Shown piece by piece: positions 1 through 12,427 of a stretch of DNA of 64,000 nt (positions are counted from its first letter, which is position 1; each line of letters opens with the position of its first letter). The position numbers were made by a program, and so were the translations under genes. The stretch comes from Calycina herbarum (Eukaryota; Ascomycota; Leotiomycetes; Helotiales; Pezizellaceae), in the NCBI GenBank assembly GCA_001414485.1, contig LLEY01000202.1, forward strand, positions 1 to 64,000. The letters are read 5' to 3'. Below the pieces are notes generated by a model, which was not told where the DNA came from, made no database searches, and saw only the letters and a program-made list of their open reading frames with translations.

Positions 1-2462
1 AATAACCCCTTTTCTTGAAAAAAATTTCACTGCCCCTGTAAGGTCGACAGGCTATGCCAAGACCCTATAAAAATCAAGACAGATATAAAATTGTCTGTTT
101 TTGTCCTATAAAGTTTATAGAGTATAAGGGGAGATATAAGCCTCTTCTTTCTTATAAATAGTATATCATATGTTGTTGTTAATTAATAGGTAAAAGAGTA
201 CCTAAAAAGGGGGAAAATCTCAAAAAGCTCGGTTTACAAAAAAAGTGGGCAAATTCAAGCTTAACTCGCAACTCACTGTATACCTGTAAATTGAAGAAGT
301 AAAATAAGAGGTTTTGGGATTATCTTGGATTCTTCACAATAATTAGGGAGTGGAAGATCAAATTCCAGTCATGGGATTCTGTGGTTGGGGTCTTACACTA
401 GTTTATATAGCCTGCTTTTGTTTTCATCCAATTCCTCAAAATCAAGTATGGGGGATTGCCACAATCTTGGTGTTGTACATGCAGGTCACTATTCAACATA
501 ATGCACCAAAGTTCTATATGCAGTACGAAAATGCAGACTGGAAGTCAAAACCTTCTTCTAGCAGAGGTTAATTAAAAAGCCCACAGTTTGACCCTCTAAG
601 CTAGTCAGGCTAGAGTGGTTGTGAGGATAATTTTAGATATGGGATAGCTTGTCTAGCTAAACCAACCCCCTTACTTACAATTTCTTGGTTCAATCCTTTC
701 TCTGTATGTGTAACGAGGAGTAAAAGCAATAAGCAAGGCAATCTCTGTTGCCTGGGTTTCTTTCTGATTCTTTGTCGTAGTCTGACGCACTATTTCTTCA
801 ATACTCTCACTTAAGATATCGAGAAACGCGCTTTATCTGGTGACGCTTGAAAGCTGGTAAATTGATGTGACACCTTTCCGGGGAAACTCTCGCTAGACAC
901 CAATAAAACAAATTGATACCTGTCTTGAACCGGTCTCAGTTCCCCCAAAACTCGTAAAATTGTTCGCGCTTTCGAAACAGAGCGTTGTAAGCCGATGGGT
1001 TTGTTGTGCCAAGGTGATATTCTCACAATATTCATACTTTAAACACCAAATAACTTATTTTACATAGTGAGAAACCACTTTTTAAAGCACTTGGTATCAC
1101 TTTTTTTTGCTGTAAAGTTTTAGCGTCCATAGGCTAGCGAAACCCGTTGGCTTTCGTTGAAGCGGTATATAATGTCTGCTTGTCTAGAGTAGAATAGTAA
1201 AGGAGTGCCCATACACTTGTCAATGGATATGGTATGCTTTATTCACCAATTGCAGAATTGATGAATGACAATGTTACTTTATAGTGTTAAGTTGTGAGTC
1301 GGGTAAGTTAAGCTATCAAATCAAGTTGTTTGAGATTATTAGACTAATTAAAGTAGTTAATTAGAGACCCGAATAGCTTAAAGTATAGAGTTCTAAGTAC
1401 TTATCTGTGTAACATTTACTTAATATAAATATCTTAGATAATTTTGAATAGTTTAGTTATCTAAATAAACTATGGAGGTTGATTATAGCGAATTTAGAGT
1501 ATGTCTAGACAGAATCGATCAAGTATATAATTTGGTTATACTAGATACCATACTGCGGGCGAGTTTAATATGGAATGGATATATCCAGATAAGCTTGCTC
1601 CTGATCTTGGAAACGTTCCATCGTGATATAGTCACGGGTAAACCAAACTTAGCGAGCAAAGAATAAGTGGAAGCTCAGAAATCTCAGCTCACCTCATTTG
1701 TTCATGATATATAGTTATGAAGGTTGTGACTGCCCCTGGAACTTCCAAAGTCGAGGTTCCATCCACTAAAATGCATTCCAAATGCCGACCTATCAGAAAT
1801 AATTCTCCCAGCCCCTCAATTATTTCCCAGCCTTTCAATTAACAAACCCATCCCACCACAACCTAGGCAGTCAAAAGTAGGAAGAGCATTTAAAAAGAGG
1901 TTGAGATTAATGCAAAGCGACAAGCGAAGTGAGTCTGTCTAATTGAGATTTGCTATCGTTTTATTTGGTCTGTAGGTAATTTCTTGAGAGACACAAGGAT
2001 TGCGAGAACGTTGGTATGCTAATCGTTCAACATAGCAGCACAAAGCCCAGCTCCTTCTCCCTTTAGAAATATCTTTGTATATCAGTCCTCTATAGCATAC
2101 TCAAAAAAATGTTCCTGGAATGATGTTTATACCCCTGTCTCAGACAATCTCTCTTTCCGTGGAGGTTGGTGAATCCAGTGATCAAGAAAACAATCACTAA
2201 ACTCGATGAAGGTAATCCATCACACTTTTCGGCTGATATTTAAAATTTCTCATTTCTTCATAATAGATCCGTGGTTCTTGTACGGCTCATAGTGAAATGG
2301 ATTTTATATGCCAAGGTTCGGTTGCCTAAATCTGTTGGTGGATCTCCACTTTCCAACGAACGACCCAACCAATCACGGAATTTGCTTCGTAGCTCCTTCT
2401 TTCCTCATAAAACCGAGAGAACTCCCTCAACCAAAAATCAAATTCATTCTTAATCCCATAAA
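1..2462. other. AT-rich stretch without a supportable gene
   Basis: This is AT-rich DNA with many short homopolymer runs and only short reading frames. A 74-codon frame at 350-571 encodes a hydrophobic stretch but opens with GTG and matches nothing I recognise. The style resembles decayed transposon or intergenic DNA, but no terminal repeats or coding relic could be identified. The last few hundred bases probably hold the promoter and 5' leader of the F-box gene that starts at 2463. Confidence 0.5.
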
Positions 2463-4222
2463 ATGACCGTACCTTCGCTGCCGACCGAAGTGATCCAGGA
2501 GATCGTATCCTACCTCCCCAAAAAGAGCCTCCGAAACGTGAGTCTCGTTTGCCGAACATTTTGGAAAAGCGTCACCCCGATCCTGTACAAGAATGTGGAT
2601 TTCGAGACGAGGAGGCTCTATGAGGATGCCTCACTCAAACGACAGCTTCAACTTCTAACGGCTATAGCTGAGTCAAAATCACCTACTTGATGTCAAATAC
2701 TCAATCTGACAACATACAAAGGAATCCCCAATTAGGCACCAGCGTTCGTTATTTTAGTAACTGCTCTCATCGTCGATGGGAGCAGTGGGAGCAGGAATAC
2801 TGCGATGCCACGATGGTCCCGGATGTTAGTGAAGAGTTGCTGCAAAAAGCTGCTGCCAACATGACAAGCATTCGGGAAGCATCTCTCACAAACAACCCTT
2901 TTGGGAACCATATCGTTGCAAACTTGCCCTTATATTCTCAACTCACCAACTTGGACGCGTATTTCCTTAATTTTGGAACGATATGGAATCCTGCCACGAC
3001 CTCACTAAGAACGCTCGCATGGACTGTACCGATAGAGTATTATGAGGAGGACATGGTTCTGGAGGGATACCTGGACTTTTTTATGAGAGTAGTGGAAAAG
3101 ACCTGTCCGATTTTAGAGTCACTCGACATTCACTTCGAGACAACGGGTGATTCCGATAAATATCCAGAAAGTTATAAGGACAACACTTCATCCAGACTCA
3201 CCTCTCTCCGCCATTTTGGGGTGGGAAACAACAGTTTCAACTACGACCATTTTTCAGCGCGATACTACGCTCCTTTTGTCGAAAGATACGTAGACATTCT
3301 AGAGTCCCTTGATATCCCTACACCAAACCTCACATGGGCACAAGGTGACTTTGATTTGCTCTTCGGACTTTGTGACAAGATGCCGCAGCTAAAATCTTTG
3401 AAGTTGACACAATTTGATGCGCCGCTTGAGGGCCAGAAGTTTCTGAAAAGAAATCTCGAAGAATTACACCCTTTCATTGAAAGTATCTCTATACAAAACA
3501 TTGGATGCATATTCTCCCCTGAGATAGGAAAGATATTCCAGAACTTGAAATGTCTCAAGTATCTGAGAATTGGAGACGAAGACGATGGAATCGAAGGTGA
3601 GAGGCTCGCAGGTTACGAAGAAGTACGCAAAAGCTGCAAATTCAAGAATTATCTACCAAGCTAACAATACCCAGACTCTGTACAAATTTATTCTGGAATT
3701 ACCCCCGTCTCTGGAAGAACTTTACATCGAGATAAACGCATTGAATACTCGCTGTTGGGATGACGAAGACTTCGATTTCGTCTGCAAATACGAGAAAATA
3801 TTTTTGACCCTGCGTCATCTCCATACCTGCGATATCCACGGTTGGTTTCAACCGAGAGATGGCGGTGATTGTGAAGAGATCCCTGAAAAGGGGGTGTTTT
3901 ATGACGGCTCCCTGAATCTATACCAGGCATTTTGAAGGGGACACGACTTGACACCATCCGAGACGTGTATACCACCAGAATGAATAGTATCTACATGTCG
4001 GAGGCTCATGAAATCATGGAATCTAGAGATATCTTGACGCTGGATGATGATAAAGAAGAGGTTTTTGAGGGACGAGATGCTGAAATCTTTTGTGGGGGCT
4101 TCAAATTTGAGCGAAAATTTGGAGATGGGATAAATGACGTTCATCCGCATTATTCATGGCCTTTTCATGAAGATGTTTTGGGAAGCTATAAAGGTTTTTC
4201 GACCTGTTATGGACGGTTTTAG
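2463..4222 (+). CDS. F-box protein, C-terminal joint unresolved
   Basis: Residues 4-45 form an F-box (LPTEVIQEIVSYLPKKSLRNVSLVCRTF begins the match, with Leu-Pro, the Val-Ser-x-Val-Cys core and Trp). Such proteins link a substrate to Skp1-Cullin-F-box ubiquitin ligases; no substrate can be inferred. The rest is leucine-rich with LRR-like spacing (SLEELYIEI). Intron 1 is 2672-2721 and restores AIAENPQLGTSVRYF. Intron 2 is 3623-3674 (GTACGC...CCAG, branch-like GCTAAC) and joins GYEE to TLYKFILELP. The third joint, from the frame ending at 3935 to the frame ending at 4222, is unclear. A 62-bp intron 3865-3926 (GTGATT...CCAG) would give 531 residues, but it would remove plausible coding sequence, so a frameshift near 3905 is equally possible. 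Start chosen as the first ATG before the F-box. Confidence 0.75.
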
Positions 4223-5475
4223 ATGTGGCGATTCATATCACACGCAGGTGTAGTCTTTTAGCGATGTCTATAGCGGAGTTTTTGGAAAGATTGGTCGAAG
4301 GGCCGTATGGATAGAAAGATTTCCATTTGATCGAAAATTCCTATCAGCTGGTGTCCTTGCTCAAACTTGCCGACACTCCATATAACGACTTAAAGGCAGT
4401 AAGTTAGGAAATTGAAGGCTGTGTGGTCAGAAAGCAGAAATTTGTGTACATTTTTTCAATGGGAACCAGCTTCCATATCTTCTTGGTAGCCCACTACAGA
4501 GTCGTTACCAATAGATCTGGGAATAACATCTCAGACACTGAGACCAAAATGTCATTCTAATACTAGAAGTGGTGTCAGTCTTGCTTTCAACGATGAAATG
4601 TTGCACCTCAAAATAGTGAGAAACATTTTAGCAAGCGTGGAAATGATTTCATGGTCTTCGCGCATACCTCTAGCCAATTTTAACTTCTGCATGTCATTTG
4701 CACTAGAGTTTCTTGCAAGAAACACATGAAGAGCACTGTTGATAGGCAACCACAGAGTCAACTGTTTTGTGGCATTGTTTGTTCCCAATAATAGAAGAGG
4801 AACTCGGAGAGTGGAACCATACTGGAGAACCAGTAGCGCATGAATCAACCATTAGATCAGCTATGGTTGCAGCTTGCTGGGTTCGGGGAAGGGGGAAAGT
4901 TGAAAGGTGAATGACGTCCATTGTTGAGGGTGGTTATAGTCCAAAGATCTTGTTGGGTTGCTATTTGAATGTTTGGGTAGTTGATGAGTAGCAGGATCAG
5001 ATTGGATCCAAAGAGCAGAGAGGCACTATATAGACAAGAGCCAAATGTGAAATGGGCAGTCTTGTGTAAACCCCACACTTTGTGTGACCTGCACCACAAA
5101 CTTCATATCTACAAGATACATACAATTGGCTCAAGTCATGTCCATCAAAAAGAGTCAAACATAATAGCTCTAGGAACCAGTAGAACGGAGGCTTTTCAAT
5201 GGATAAACGTGCAGTACAGTATGCAGCCACAAGACATGTGGATGTTCTAGATTGAAATAAACAGCTGATAATAGTTGGTAGCCTTTCCAAATCTGAGTGG
5301 GGCCCACTCCACCATACCTTTGAAGCGGGGTAAGCTTAACATTTAAAGGGGAGTTCAAACCGGTATTTGGTATTGGGTATCTCCCATACGCTTCAGAAAA
5401 GGTCTTAGGTCTTAGCTGAATCAAACTTTCTTAGCTCAAGAATCTGCCATCGTCATACATCGTACTTTTCTCACA
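4223..5475. other. Intergenic, no gene seen
   Basis: Only short overlapping frames on both strands with no recognisable domain, no consistent intron pattern and no repeat structure. The bases just before 5476 are CT-rich with CATCGTCATAC-like text, as in many fungal 5' leaders. Confidence 0.5.
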
Positions 5476-5757
5476 ATGAAGCTTGAGGAATATTCTCCAA
5501 CAACATACAATAAGCTTCCGATGTTGGGAGACAATTATGAAGTCTTCCTCCGCCGCAATCTAGACGAAGTGATCTCCAGAGACATAATCTGGGGCCCGGA
5601 AGAATTCGTGGAAGTCAGCATTTCCCAGCGGCCAACTCATGGACTCTTGTTCAGCCATATCAGCCCAGAGAAAAAAGAGAGAAAGAAGAGAAATCAAAAA
5701 GACAATAGTAACAAGCACTGCATGGCCTATTTCCTACGAAAAGCTACCATCGTCTGA
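5476..5757 (+). CDS. Possible small hypothetical protein (93 aa)
   Basis: An intron-less ATG-to-TGA frame of 93 residues in an otherwise empty stretch. The N-terminal half (MKLEEYSPTTYNKLPMLGDN) reads like ordinary protein, with balanced acidic, aromatic and hydrophobic residues. The C-terminal third is a lysine/arginine-rich patch (EKKERKKRNQK) followed by a short tail. There is no signal peptide, membrane segment or known motif. The upstream 60 bases look like a plausible leader. It could also be the first exon of a broken gene, or chance. Confidence 0.25.
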   Translation: MKLEEYSPTTYNKLPMLGDNYEVFLRRNLDEVISRDIIWGPEEFVEVSISQRPTHGLLFSHISPEKKERKKRNQKDNSNKHCMAYFLRKATIV

Positions 5758-6568
5758 TCACTCCTAATCCTCCTCCTAAAAATCAAGACAAGTTGAAATT
5801 TAGTATAGCCATCCGTACAAAATATCCATAGCCATTCCATTGGAAATTTTGAAAGAAAATATTTGTTTCTCGATAGACCACGAGCCGAAAAGCGATTATG
5901 CTAAGTCATGATTGCGCCACAAACTTGGGAGAACCAAAGACACATGGAGCGATGCAACAATCTACAGACAGACTAGGAGAACTAAAGGATATACTCCTCA
6001 TTTCCCCCCAGCCTTAGAAAACAATATTTCATGATGTCCCAGAATACTTGAGACAATAGGATTATCTGGGATCTTTACTAAAATCCACCTCTCCGTCGCT
6101 ACACTCCAAGTACAGAACAGAAACCCCAATAAAGATATTAAACAGAGCCAGGATAAAAGAGGGGGGGAAAAAGGCACTCGCCAACTTCAACCCCAAGACT
6201 TCAGAGATAAGTGCAAAACATATTTCCTCCACCCAGAACGGGTTCAGGGACGCTCGAGTGGGCCACCCTTGAACGAACGAAAAGGTTCACAGCCCATCTC
6301 AGAAGGAAACAAAAGGTACATAAGAATACTAAAATTCCGCGGGCCAAAAAGGCAGGATAAAATAACCCAAAGAAACATCATAATGCAACACCCAAGACTA
6401 GGATTCAGACAGAATGGTTAGATTAGTAGGTTTTCATTTTGGTAAGCAACCATATTCGCTTTTGAATTTCGCCTCCTATGATACACAGATCCTAAGTTGA
6501 TATCTCAAAATCTTACAATTGCAAGCCTGTAAGACAGAGAAGACTGCTCTAAGTAACAAAGGGCGCTT
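5758..6568. other. Intergenic, probable LEO1 3' region
   Basis: No reading frame of note. The segment nearest 6568 is expected to hold the 3' untranslated region and polyadenylation signals of LEO1, which ends at 6569 on the minus strand. The remainder is featureless, moderately AT-rich sequence. Confidence 0.5.
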
Positions 6569-7950
6569 CTACTCATCGTCATCATCATCATCATCATCAA
6601 TGATATTCCGCTTTCTTGCTCTTCCTGAGGGCTCGGCAGCTGGTGCTGGTACCTCATCGTCGTCAAGATCGGCCTCTGCGTCCGCATCACTCGTCTCCTC
6701 TGGTTTTGACTTCTTCTGCTTCTTTGCCCTTGGTTCCTCACGTTCACTGTCTTCGTCGAGAAGCTCCTCCTCATCGTCGTCGTCGGGTACCTCCATTTCT
6801 TCGTCACTGTCGGCAAGGAAATCATCCTCCTTGTCGTATTCGTCCTCTCTAGCTCCTCGGCCTCGGGGACCCATATCCTCATCCGAATCATAATCATCGT
6901 TTTTGCGCCTTGGTCGTTTCGTCCCGGCTGCTTTTCGACCGGCTGCAGGTCCTCTTCGGCTTCCTCCCCGCTCCAAATCATCCACAGTCAAGCCACCGGA
7001 ACGTCCTCGCCCAGGTCCACTTGGTATGCTTGCCTTCTCAGCAGCTGTTTCGCGTCTTCGCTGGAGCTTCATTCTCTCTTTTTCTGCCAACTCTGCTTTC
7101 TTCTTTTGGAGTTCTGGGTCTTCTGTATTCGTGATTAACTCAGGGCCATTCTTATCGTCGCCTTTACCGCTTCCACGAGCAGCGGCAGCTAGACTCTTCT
7201 GCAGCCTCTCCAAAGCATCATCTTCAATATCTTTGTTCGGCCTCACTGTGTATTGGTTTGTCATGTGGCCGAATATATTGAGTAATTGAGCGGCCATCGA
7301 AGGTGTTGCGATATAAGAATGTGAATCCAGAACTTCCCGGTATGGTTCGTCTTTAGGAGGTCCAAGGGGCTTCGTCTCTAGCTCGTAATGTTGATCTCCC
7401 ACACACAATGTTGTGCTTCCATCACTCCATTTGTAAATCAGGGTGTTGCTTTCGAGATGTCCAGCTGGGTCCTTACGAAAGCGCATAGTTGTGGCAGCTG
7501 TCGCGCTGGCAGAGAAGTTGGCAGATCGAGCATCTGTATGGTGGTCTGCCGTTGGGATCGTGAAGTTTTCTGGCGTGTATGCATAAGGCTCTATTGCAAG
7601 AAATTTTGGCAGTCTCAAAGAATTGAACTTGGAGTGGGTTAGTGTAAGCTACCGGATGCAAATGCTGATTCGCAACTCACCTCATCGTCCGAAGGTTTTG
7701 GCAAAGGATGCCTGTAAACGATTTGTTCCATTATCCCAACATCTTCCGTCGCTCCCTCTAACTCTGTATAAATCGACTTTTGGGTGGGTCGGCGGTCTTG
7801 TCTATCCTCATCGTCGCCAGAGTCGAGCTCGTCGTCGCTCAATTGCCGCGACTTCTGGACCATGGGCTCTTCGTCCACATCTTCATCCCCAAACAGGTCA
7901 TCTTCCAGGTCTGGCTCGCTGTTAAGAACGTCGTCCTCGGATGATGCCAT
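6569..7950 (-). CDS. leo1: Leo1, subunit of the Paf1 transcription elongation complex
   Basis: Leo1 belongs to the Paf1 complex, which travels with RNA polymerase II and supports histone modification and elongation in the nucleus. Exons run 7950-7681 and 7627-6569; the 53-bp intron (GTGAGT...CAAG) splits PSDDE from FNSLRLPKF. The protein has 442 residues. An acidic N-terminus (residues 2-60) is followed by the Leo1 core beginning near IVYRHPLPKPSDDE and FLAIEPYAYTPENF. That block includes RFRKDPAGHLESNTLIYKWSD-type text and ends near TNQYTVRP. The C-terminal third is low-complexity Lys/Arg then Asp/Glu, ending in a run of eight Asp encoded by a GAT/TCA-type microsatellite. The start at 7950 (MASSEDD) gives the usual acidic Leo1 beginning; an upstream in-frame ATG at 8028 looks like leader. 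Divergent from MOB2. Confidence 0.93.
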
Positions 7951-8538
7951 GCTGCTCGTCTTTGTCGGTGTAATTGTGCTGATCAGGCTGAGTTCAATCT
8001 CAAAAAGTTGAGGCCAGGCGCGTCGCACTGGGAGCGCGGAGAAGATGTCTTTTGCGAGGACTTGTTGTCGCGCAGTGTTCGCCTGATAGTCGACGTGATA
8101 GTTGACGTCCTAGTCAATTGATAGGATCGCGAGGGTTCAGATGCCACGCGAGATAAATAGGAAATATGAGTTGAAGCAAAGTTAGGCTGTTGGCTAGAGC
8201 AGAGCGCTTCACGGCAGGGGCAAGTCAAGCCGAGTGAATTTACAAAGCGAGTAAAGGCGGCGTGCGTGTTGTGTACAAAATACTTGAGGCTACCAAAGCG
8301 GCCTCGGCAATATTCCAAAGAAGATCGTGAAGTCTCACCGCTTTTGCCTGCGCTAAGGTATGGCAGATGTTGGAGCGGGCAACTTGCTGGTTTCAAGTTG
8401 CTGTCTCTGTCTCCTAATCCAACTCGCAAGTCCACGCAGTCCATTTCACAACATAAAAGCTCGGAATTAAATAGCGGCGTACAACTTAGCGCCCTTCTCC
8501 CAGCCCGCCCTATAAAGCCCATCAACCTAATTCGCAGC

Positions 8539-10339
8539 ATGTCAAACCTATTTTCTGGAATGTAGGTGCCCTTTTGCCCTTTCCAGCGCTGAGCCGCCTT
8601 TTCAAGTCTTGGCATTGTTGCTTCACTCTGCCCCTGTTTTTGTAGTGATGGTTGTGCTGTTGAAGGAGGTGCCGATGTCGAAACTGAATTTGGGAAGTGA
8701 GAGATGTTTGCCTGTGGCTTTGTCTTTCCTCAGCTGCTGCCGCTGTCTCTGTCTTTCCCTTTCCATTGCCTCTCCAAAGTTGGAGGCAGATCACATGAAA
8801 GTCGGGTTCACCTTCGTGCTCTTCCTCAAACCCTTCACACTGCACCGCACCCTCACCTTTCCGATTCGTACAGATCGGACGCTCTTTCATCTTCACCTTG
8901 TCTTGCCAAAATAAGTTTATTCATTTTGGTTTTGAAACCTTTCCACCTGCAATCATGGATTCAATCACCTATGGTTTGGACCAACTAGAACTAGAGCTAG
9001 AGCGGTTGGCATCCCCTCTATTCCTGTCCGATATGACTACTTTCAACTTGCGCTTGGCGATACCACTTTCTTTGTTCAGCCCATCTCGTACCTGCACCTT
9101 TGCTAACAGATCTTCTCTTACAGCAGTGGACGCTTTAGAGGTGGTGGTAAGAATGGCGGTGCCAAAAGCCCTGGAGCGCCCAATGGAGCACAGCCAACAT
9201 CACCAACAGGCACCTCGCAAGGCAGCGCATCTTCAACCAATCTAGCTCCCAGAGTCCCTCCGCTTCCAAATTCTCCATCTCTCTCCTCAACCCTCTCTAT
9301 GGAGAATTCCAGCAGCAGCGTTTCTAGCCGAGGTGACCCCAACGACCCCCTCGCTTGCTACAACCTCCCTCGCCCGAAGCCTCTATGGTTGAACGATTCC
9401 TATTCCAAGCACATTGTCAAGGGAAACTTCATGACCTTGTCAGCTCGACCCAAGACCGTTGAACGTGGAGAGTGGATTGCTCATCAAGGTATGTGAATCT
9501 CAGTTGCTCACTTTCTATTCTTCCGCTGATCATGTCATAACAGTTGTGGAGCACTACCGCAACCTTTGGAACTTTGTCCGAGTTGTTCACGACAAGGATG
9601 AGAAAGATGGAACCTCTATTTGCAATCCCCAAACATGCCCTCGAATGTCAGCTGGCGAGTAAGTTGAAGTCATCTGAGAACCACCCCTTGATGTTCCAAA
9701 TCTAACATTCCTCTCAGTAATCACTCGTTCACGTGGTTGAACAGCGCACGAGAGCCAGTCGAAGTGCCTGCTTACGAGTACATTTCTCTCATGCAAAGAT
9801 GGATCTCCGGAAAGATTGACAACACCGACCTCTTCCCCACTGATCCTGCTGGCGTTTCATTCTCGCAAAACCCCAGTGGACCTGCGATTGCCAGTGCTAC
9901 ATACGCTTCTGGTGGACTTGATACCCCTGGTGCATATACCCCAATCCCAGCTGGCCCAACCACCTTGAACGCCTCCCTCTCCCAGCTTGCTGGCCCTGGC
10001 GACTGGATTGGAAAGAGCAGTGGATTCCCAAGAGATTTCCAGGAAGTCTGTCAGACAATTTTCCGCCAAATGTTCCGTGTTTATTCTCATCTCTACTGGT
10101 CTCACTTCATTGAGCCATTCTATCACTTGAGTCTTGAGAAACCATTGAACAGTTGTTTTAGTCATTTCATTCTCACCGCCACCGAGATTGAGATGTTGAA
10201 GCCACAAGAGCTCGAGCCAATGCAGCCATTGATCGACCTCTGGGCCGCCAACGGAACTTTCCCAAAGGAGTCACGAGCATACGCCTGCGCGAATCTCAAG
10301 GCTGGCGAGCGTTTACTCCAACTTGCTGGTACTTCATAG
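8539..10339 (+). CDS. mob2: Mob2-type activator of an NDR/Cbk1-class kinase
   Basis: MOB proteins bind and activate NDR/LATS kinases; Mob2 partners Cbk1/COT1 in cell polarity and separation. Exons: 8539-8561, 9124-9488, 9544-9658 and 9718-10339 (374 aa). The three introns are GT-AG, and the downstream joints restore AHQ-VVEHYRN and MSAG-DNHSFTWLN. Residues 9-86 are a Gly/Ser/Pro-rich linker. The Mob fold spans about 87-360 with the zinc-site pattern C-x4-C (ICNPQTC) and H-x4-H (SHLYWSH). The resemblance to yeast Mob2 (VKG.F.T, GEWIA, LFPT, HLSLE.. NS.FSHFI) favours Mob2 over Mob1 or phocein. The eight-codon first exon (MSNLFSGI) and its 562-bp intron are less certain than the rest. Confidence 0.88.
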
Positions 10340-10810
10340 CCGAACATTCTGTACTTGGATTGCTTTGCATGACAATTTCATTAAGCTGGAGTTATGATTG
10401 ATGGATGGCAGTGAAACGGAGGAAGGATGTTTCTCAAATATGTCATATGGACTGATATTATGGATTCAGTGAATTCTTGCATGATTCCGGAAAGCGAATA
10501 TCGCCTTGTTTTTTGAAGGATTTACCTGGCGTTTTTCTTTCTTCTTTTTCAATAAGGGACAGATCACACGCGCATTTTTTTGCAGAGTATAGAAGAGAGA
10601 TTATTATGAGGATTTGAGCATGATTCAGCGAGTCTACAGGTCAATAAAAATATTCGCCATCATCTATTTGTGATGATTGACGATTTCCTATGAGCAATGA
10701 AAATGGTTTCCTTTACGTGCTTCATGATGATTGCCGATTTCCATTAGCAAGAAAATGACCACGTTTCCGTGAGCCACAACAATGTATGTTCCGTGCTTCT
10801 AGCAGGTTGT
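10340..10810. other. Convergent 3' intergenic region
   Basis: Lies between the 3' ends of MOB2 (plus) and the DUF3237 gene (minus). Contains T-rich and A-rich tracts suited to 3' processing. A sequence close to ATGATTG(A/C)CGATTTCC occurs twice, near 10672 and 10728, a short local duplication. No coding potential. Confidence 0.5.
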
Positions 10811-11657
10811 TTAAGCAACTACTTCGCTGATCTTGTACTCAACCACATTCTTCTTTCCCTTCTCAACGACGAAATGACCGCTTCCAACATAAACTTTGTG
10901 CTCGAGGGCTCTCAATTCCTCACTGCCGGTCTCGAAGAGGATATGAGTTGCTGTTGAAAATTTCCCTTGTTAGTATTTCTTCTAATACAGGTGTTAAGTG
11001 CGAACTTACCGATGCTGCCAAACGCGGTGGTCTTCGCATCTGGCGAGTCTGTGAGGACTGCACCGATTTCTGGGGTGATGGTGATGATTCCGCTGTATTT
11101 GTAGCTGATGAGGGCACCGCTCTTGTCTTTTAGGACGCTCGTTACGTCGAGTCGCTGGTGGGGGTTAGGTTAGCATCGATAAGAGAAAGGTTTGTTGGAA
11201 TTGGTTTGCGATTGGCAGTGGGTTTTCAACACCATGCAAAGAAAAACATGATTAAAGAAGACATACAAGGTGCTTCCCGTCAGGATCCTGACGAATGAAA
11301 TCTGATCCGTGTTCGAAGATGGCATCGATTTTAATGGGGTAATCGGGTTCGGAACGTAGAAATGACTCGGTTGTTCCGAAGGGGACGATTGTTAGGGGGG
11401 CGCCTTTTGAGACGGATCCTACTGCGATGCTGGGGTCCATTACGATCTAGGGGGTTTGTTAGTTTTTGTTTATTTATTTTGGGATCAATGGGGATTTTAT
11501 TTCATTATTTTCATTCTAAATGGAGGCGGAGATACAGAATGAGGTGCTTTATGGGGAGTTTGGTGAGGTGGGCTTGTGTAACTGGAATGAACGTGAGGGG
11601 TTGAGGTGAGCTTACATGGGTCGTGAAAGCGGGGATGAGTTTGGGGAAGTTGGGCAT
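10811..11657 (-). CDS. DUF3237 family protein
   Basis: Small cytosolic protein of the DUF3237 family; the biochemical function is not established. Four exons on the minus strand: 11657-11616, 11446-11267, 11154-11010 and 10950-10811 (168 aa). All joints are GT-AG with intron lengths 169, 112 and 59. They restore PAFTTH-IVMDPSIAVG, DGKHL-RLDVTSVL and FGSIA-THILFETG. Family signatures visible are YSGIITITPE, the SPDAKTTAFG block, HILFETGSEE and the closing GSGHFVVE..VVEYKIS, which is typical for the family's C-terminus. There is no signal peptide or membrane segment. The 14-codon first exon is the least certain part. The overall length fits the family (about 150-170). Confidence 0.82.
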
Positions 11658-12427
11658 TTTGATTTCTGTTTCTGGCTTGGATTTTGGATGGGGAGTTGTC
11701 TGTGGGTTGTGAGGTTTACTTTTGTACTTGTGGGTTGAATGTGCAAGTGTTGGAAGTGTTAAGTTCGAGATCAGAGGAGGGGAGGTTTATGTGAAGACCT
11801 TGGCGTGGATGTTCCCATGAAGTAGTGAGTAATTAATGTACCCCTCCTTTTAGGACACGGCGAGAAGGAAGTGTGGGAGGAAGCGACGATTGTTGAACCT
11901 TGGAGGTGCAGTAGCGCCATCGTCATGTTGTGTTGCCGTTCTCGGAATTGGAAAATTTGTGTACAGTCACCACATTAATGTGTTCGCATTACACTACTTT
12001 CTACGGAATCTCGATTTTAGAAGTTTAAAGGAGCCATCAGGAACATATTGTCCAAAATGTGTGCCAGTTTCTCTACCACTCAACGTGAGAATTTCGAGGG
12101 TACACCTGCCTTAAAAGTATTATTTAGTTTCGGGTGATATTTGCAATTGTCCAAGAAGTACAAGAGTAATGAGAAATCCATGTATATGCAGAGGAAAGCT
12201 CAGAAACTTTCCAAGAGACCTCCAAACCCTCCGTTCTCAACCTAATATCCCCAAGGAACAATCTAACGAACTGTGTCCAAATCAAAAACCAAACCCAAAG
12301 CTCCCATGCCATTCCAGTAACCCCCTCACTGTGAATCATCTCACGGCGATTGCCCCAGGACAGGAATTCGGCAAGTGCTCACTCCTCCAGGAATTCAATA
12401 AGAATGTTGTTTCTCGTGATGGAGGTT
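11658..12427. other. Intergenic, no gene seen
   Basis: Upstream of the DUF3237 start and downstream of the repeat-protein stop at 12428 (both minus strand). It should contain the DUF3237 promoter near 11660-11850, including CT/GA-rich text. No conserved frame was found. Confidence 0.5.

Noticed and set aside
350..571. 74-codon plus-strand frame with hydrophobic text (GLTLVYIACFCF)
   Set aside because: Opens with GTG, has no matching exon on either side and no recognisable transporter motif; could be a relic but cannot be supported.
6519..6893. Serine-run frame opposite LEO1
   Set aside because: Antisense reading of the GAT/GAC-rich acidic tail of Leo1; poly-Ser is the shadow of poly-Asp.
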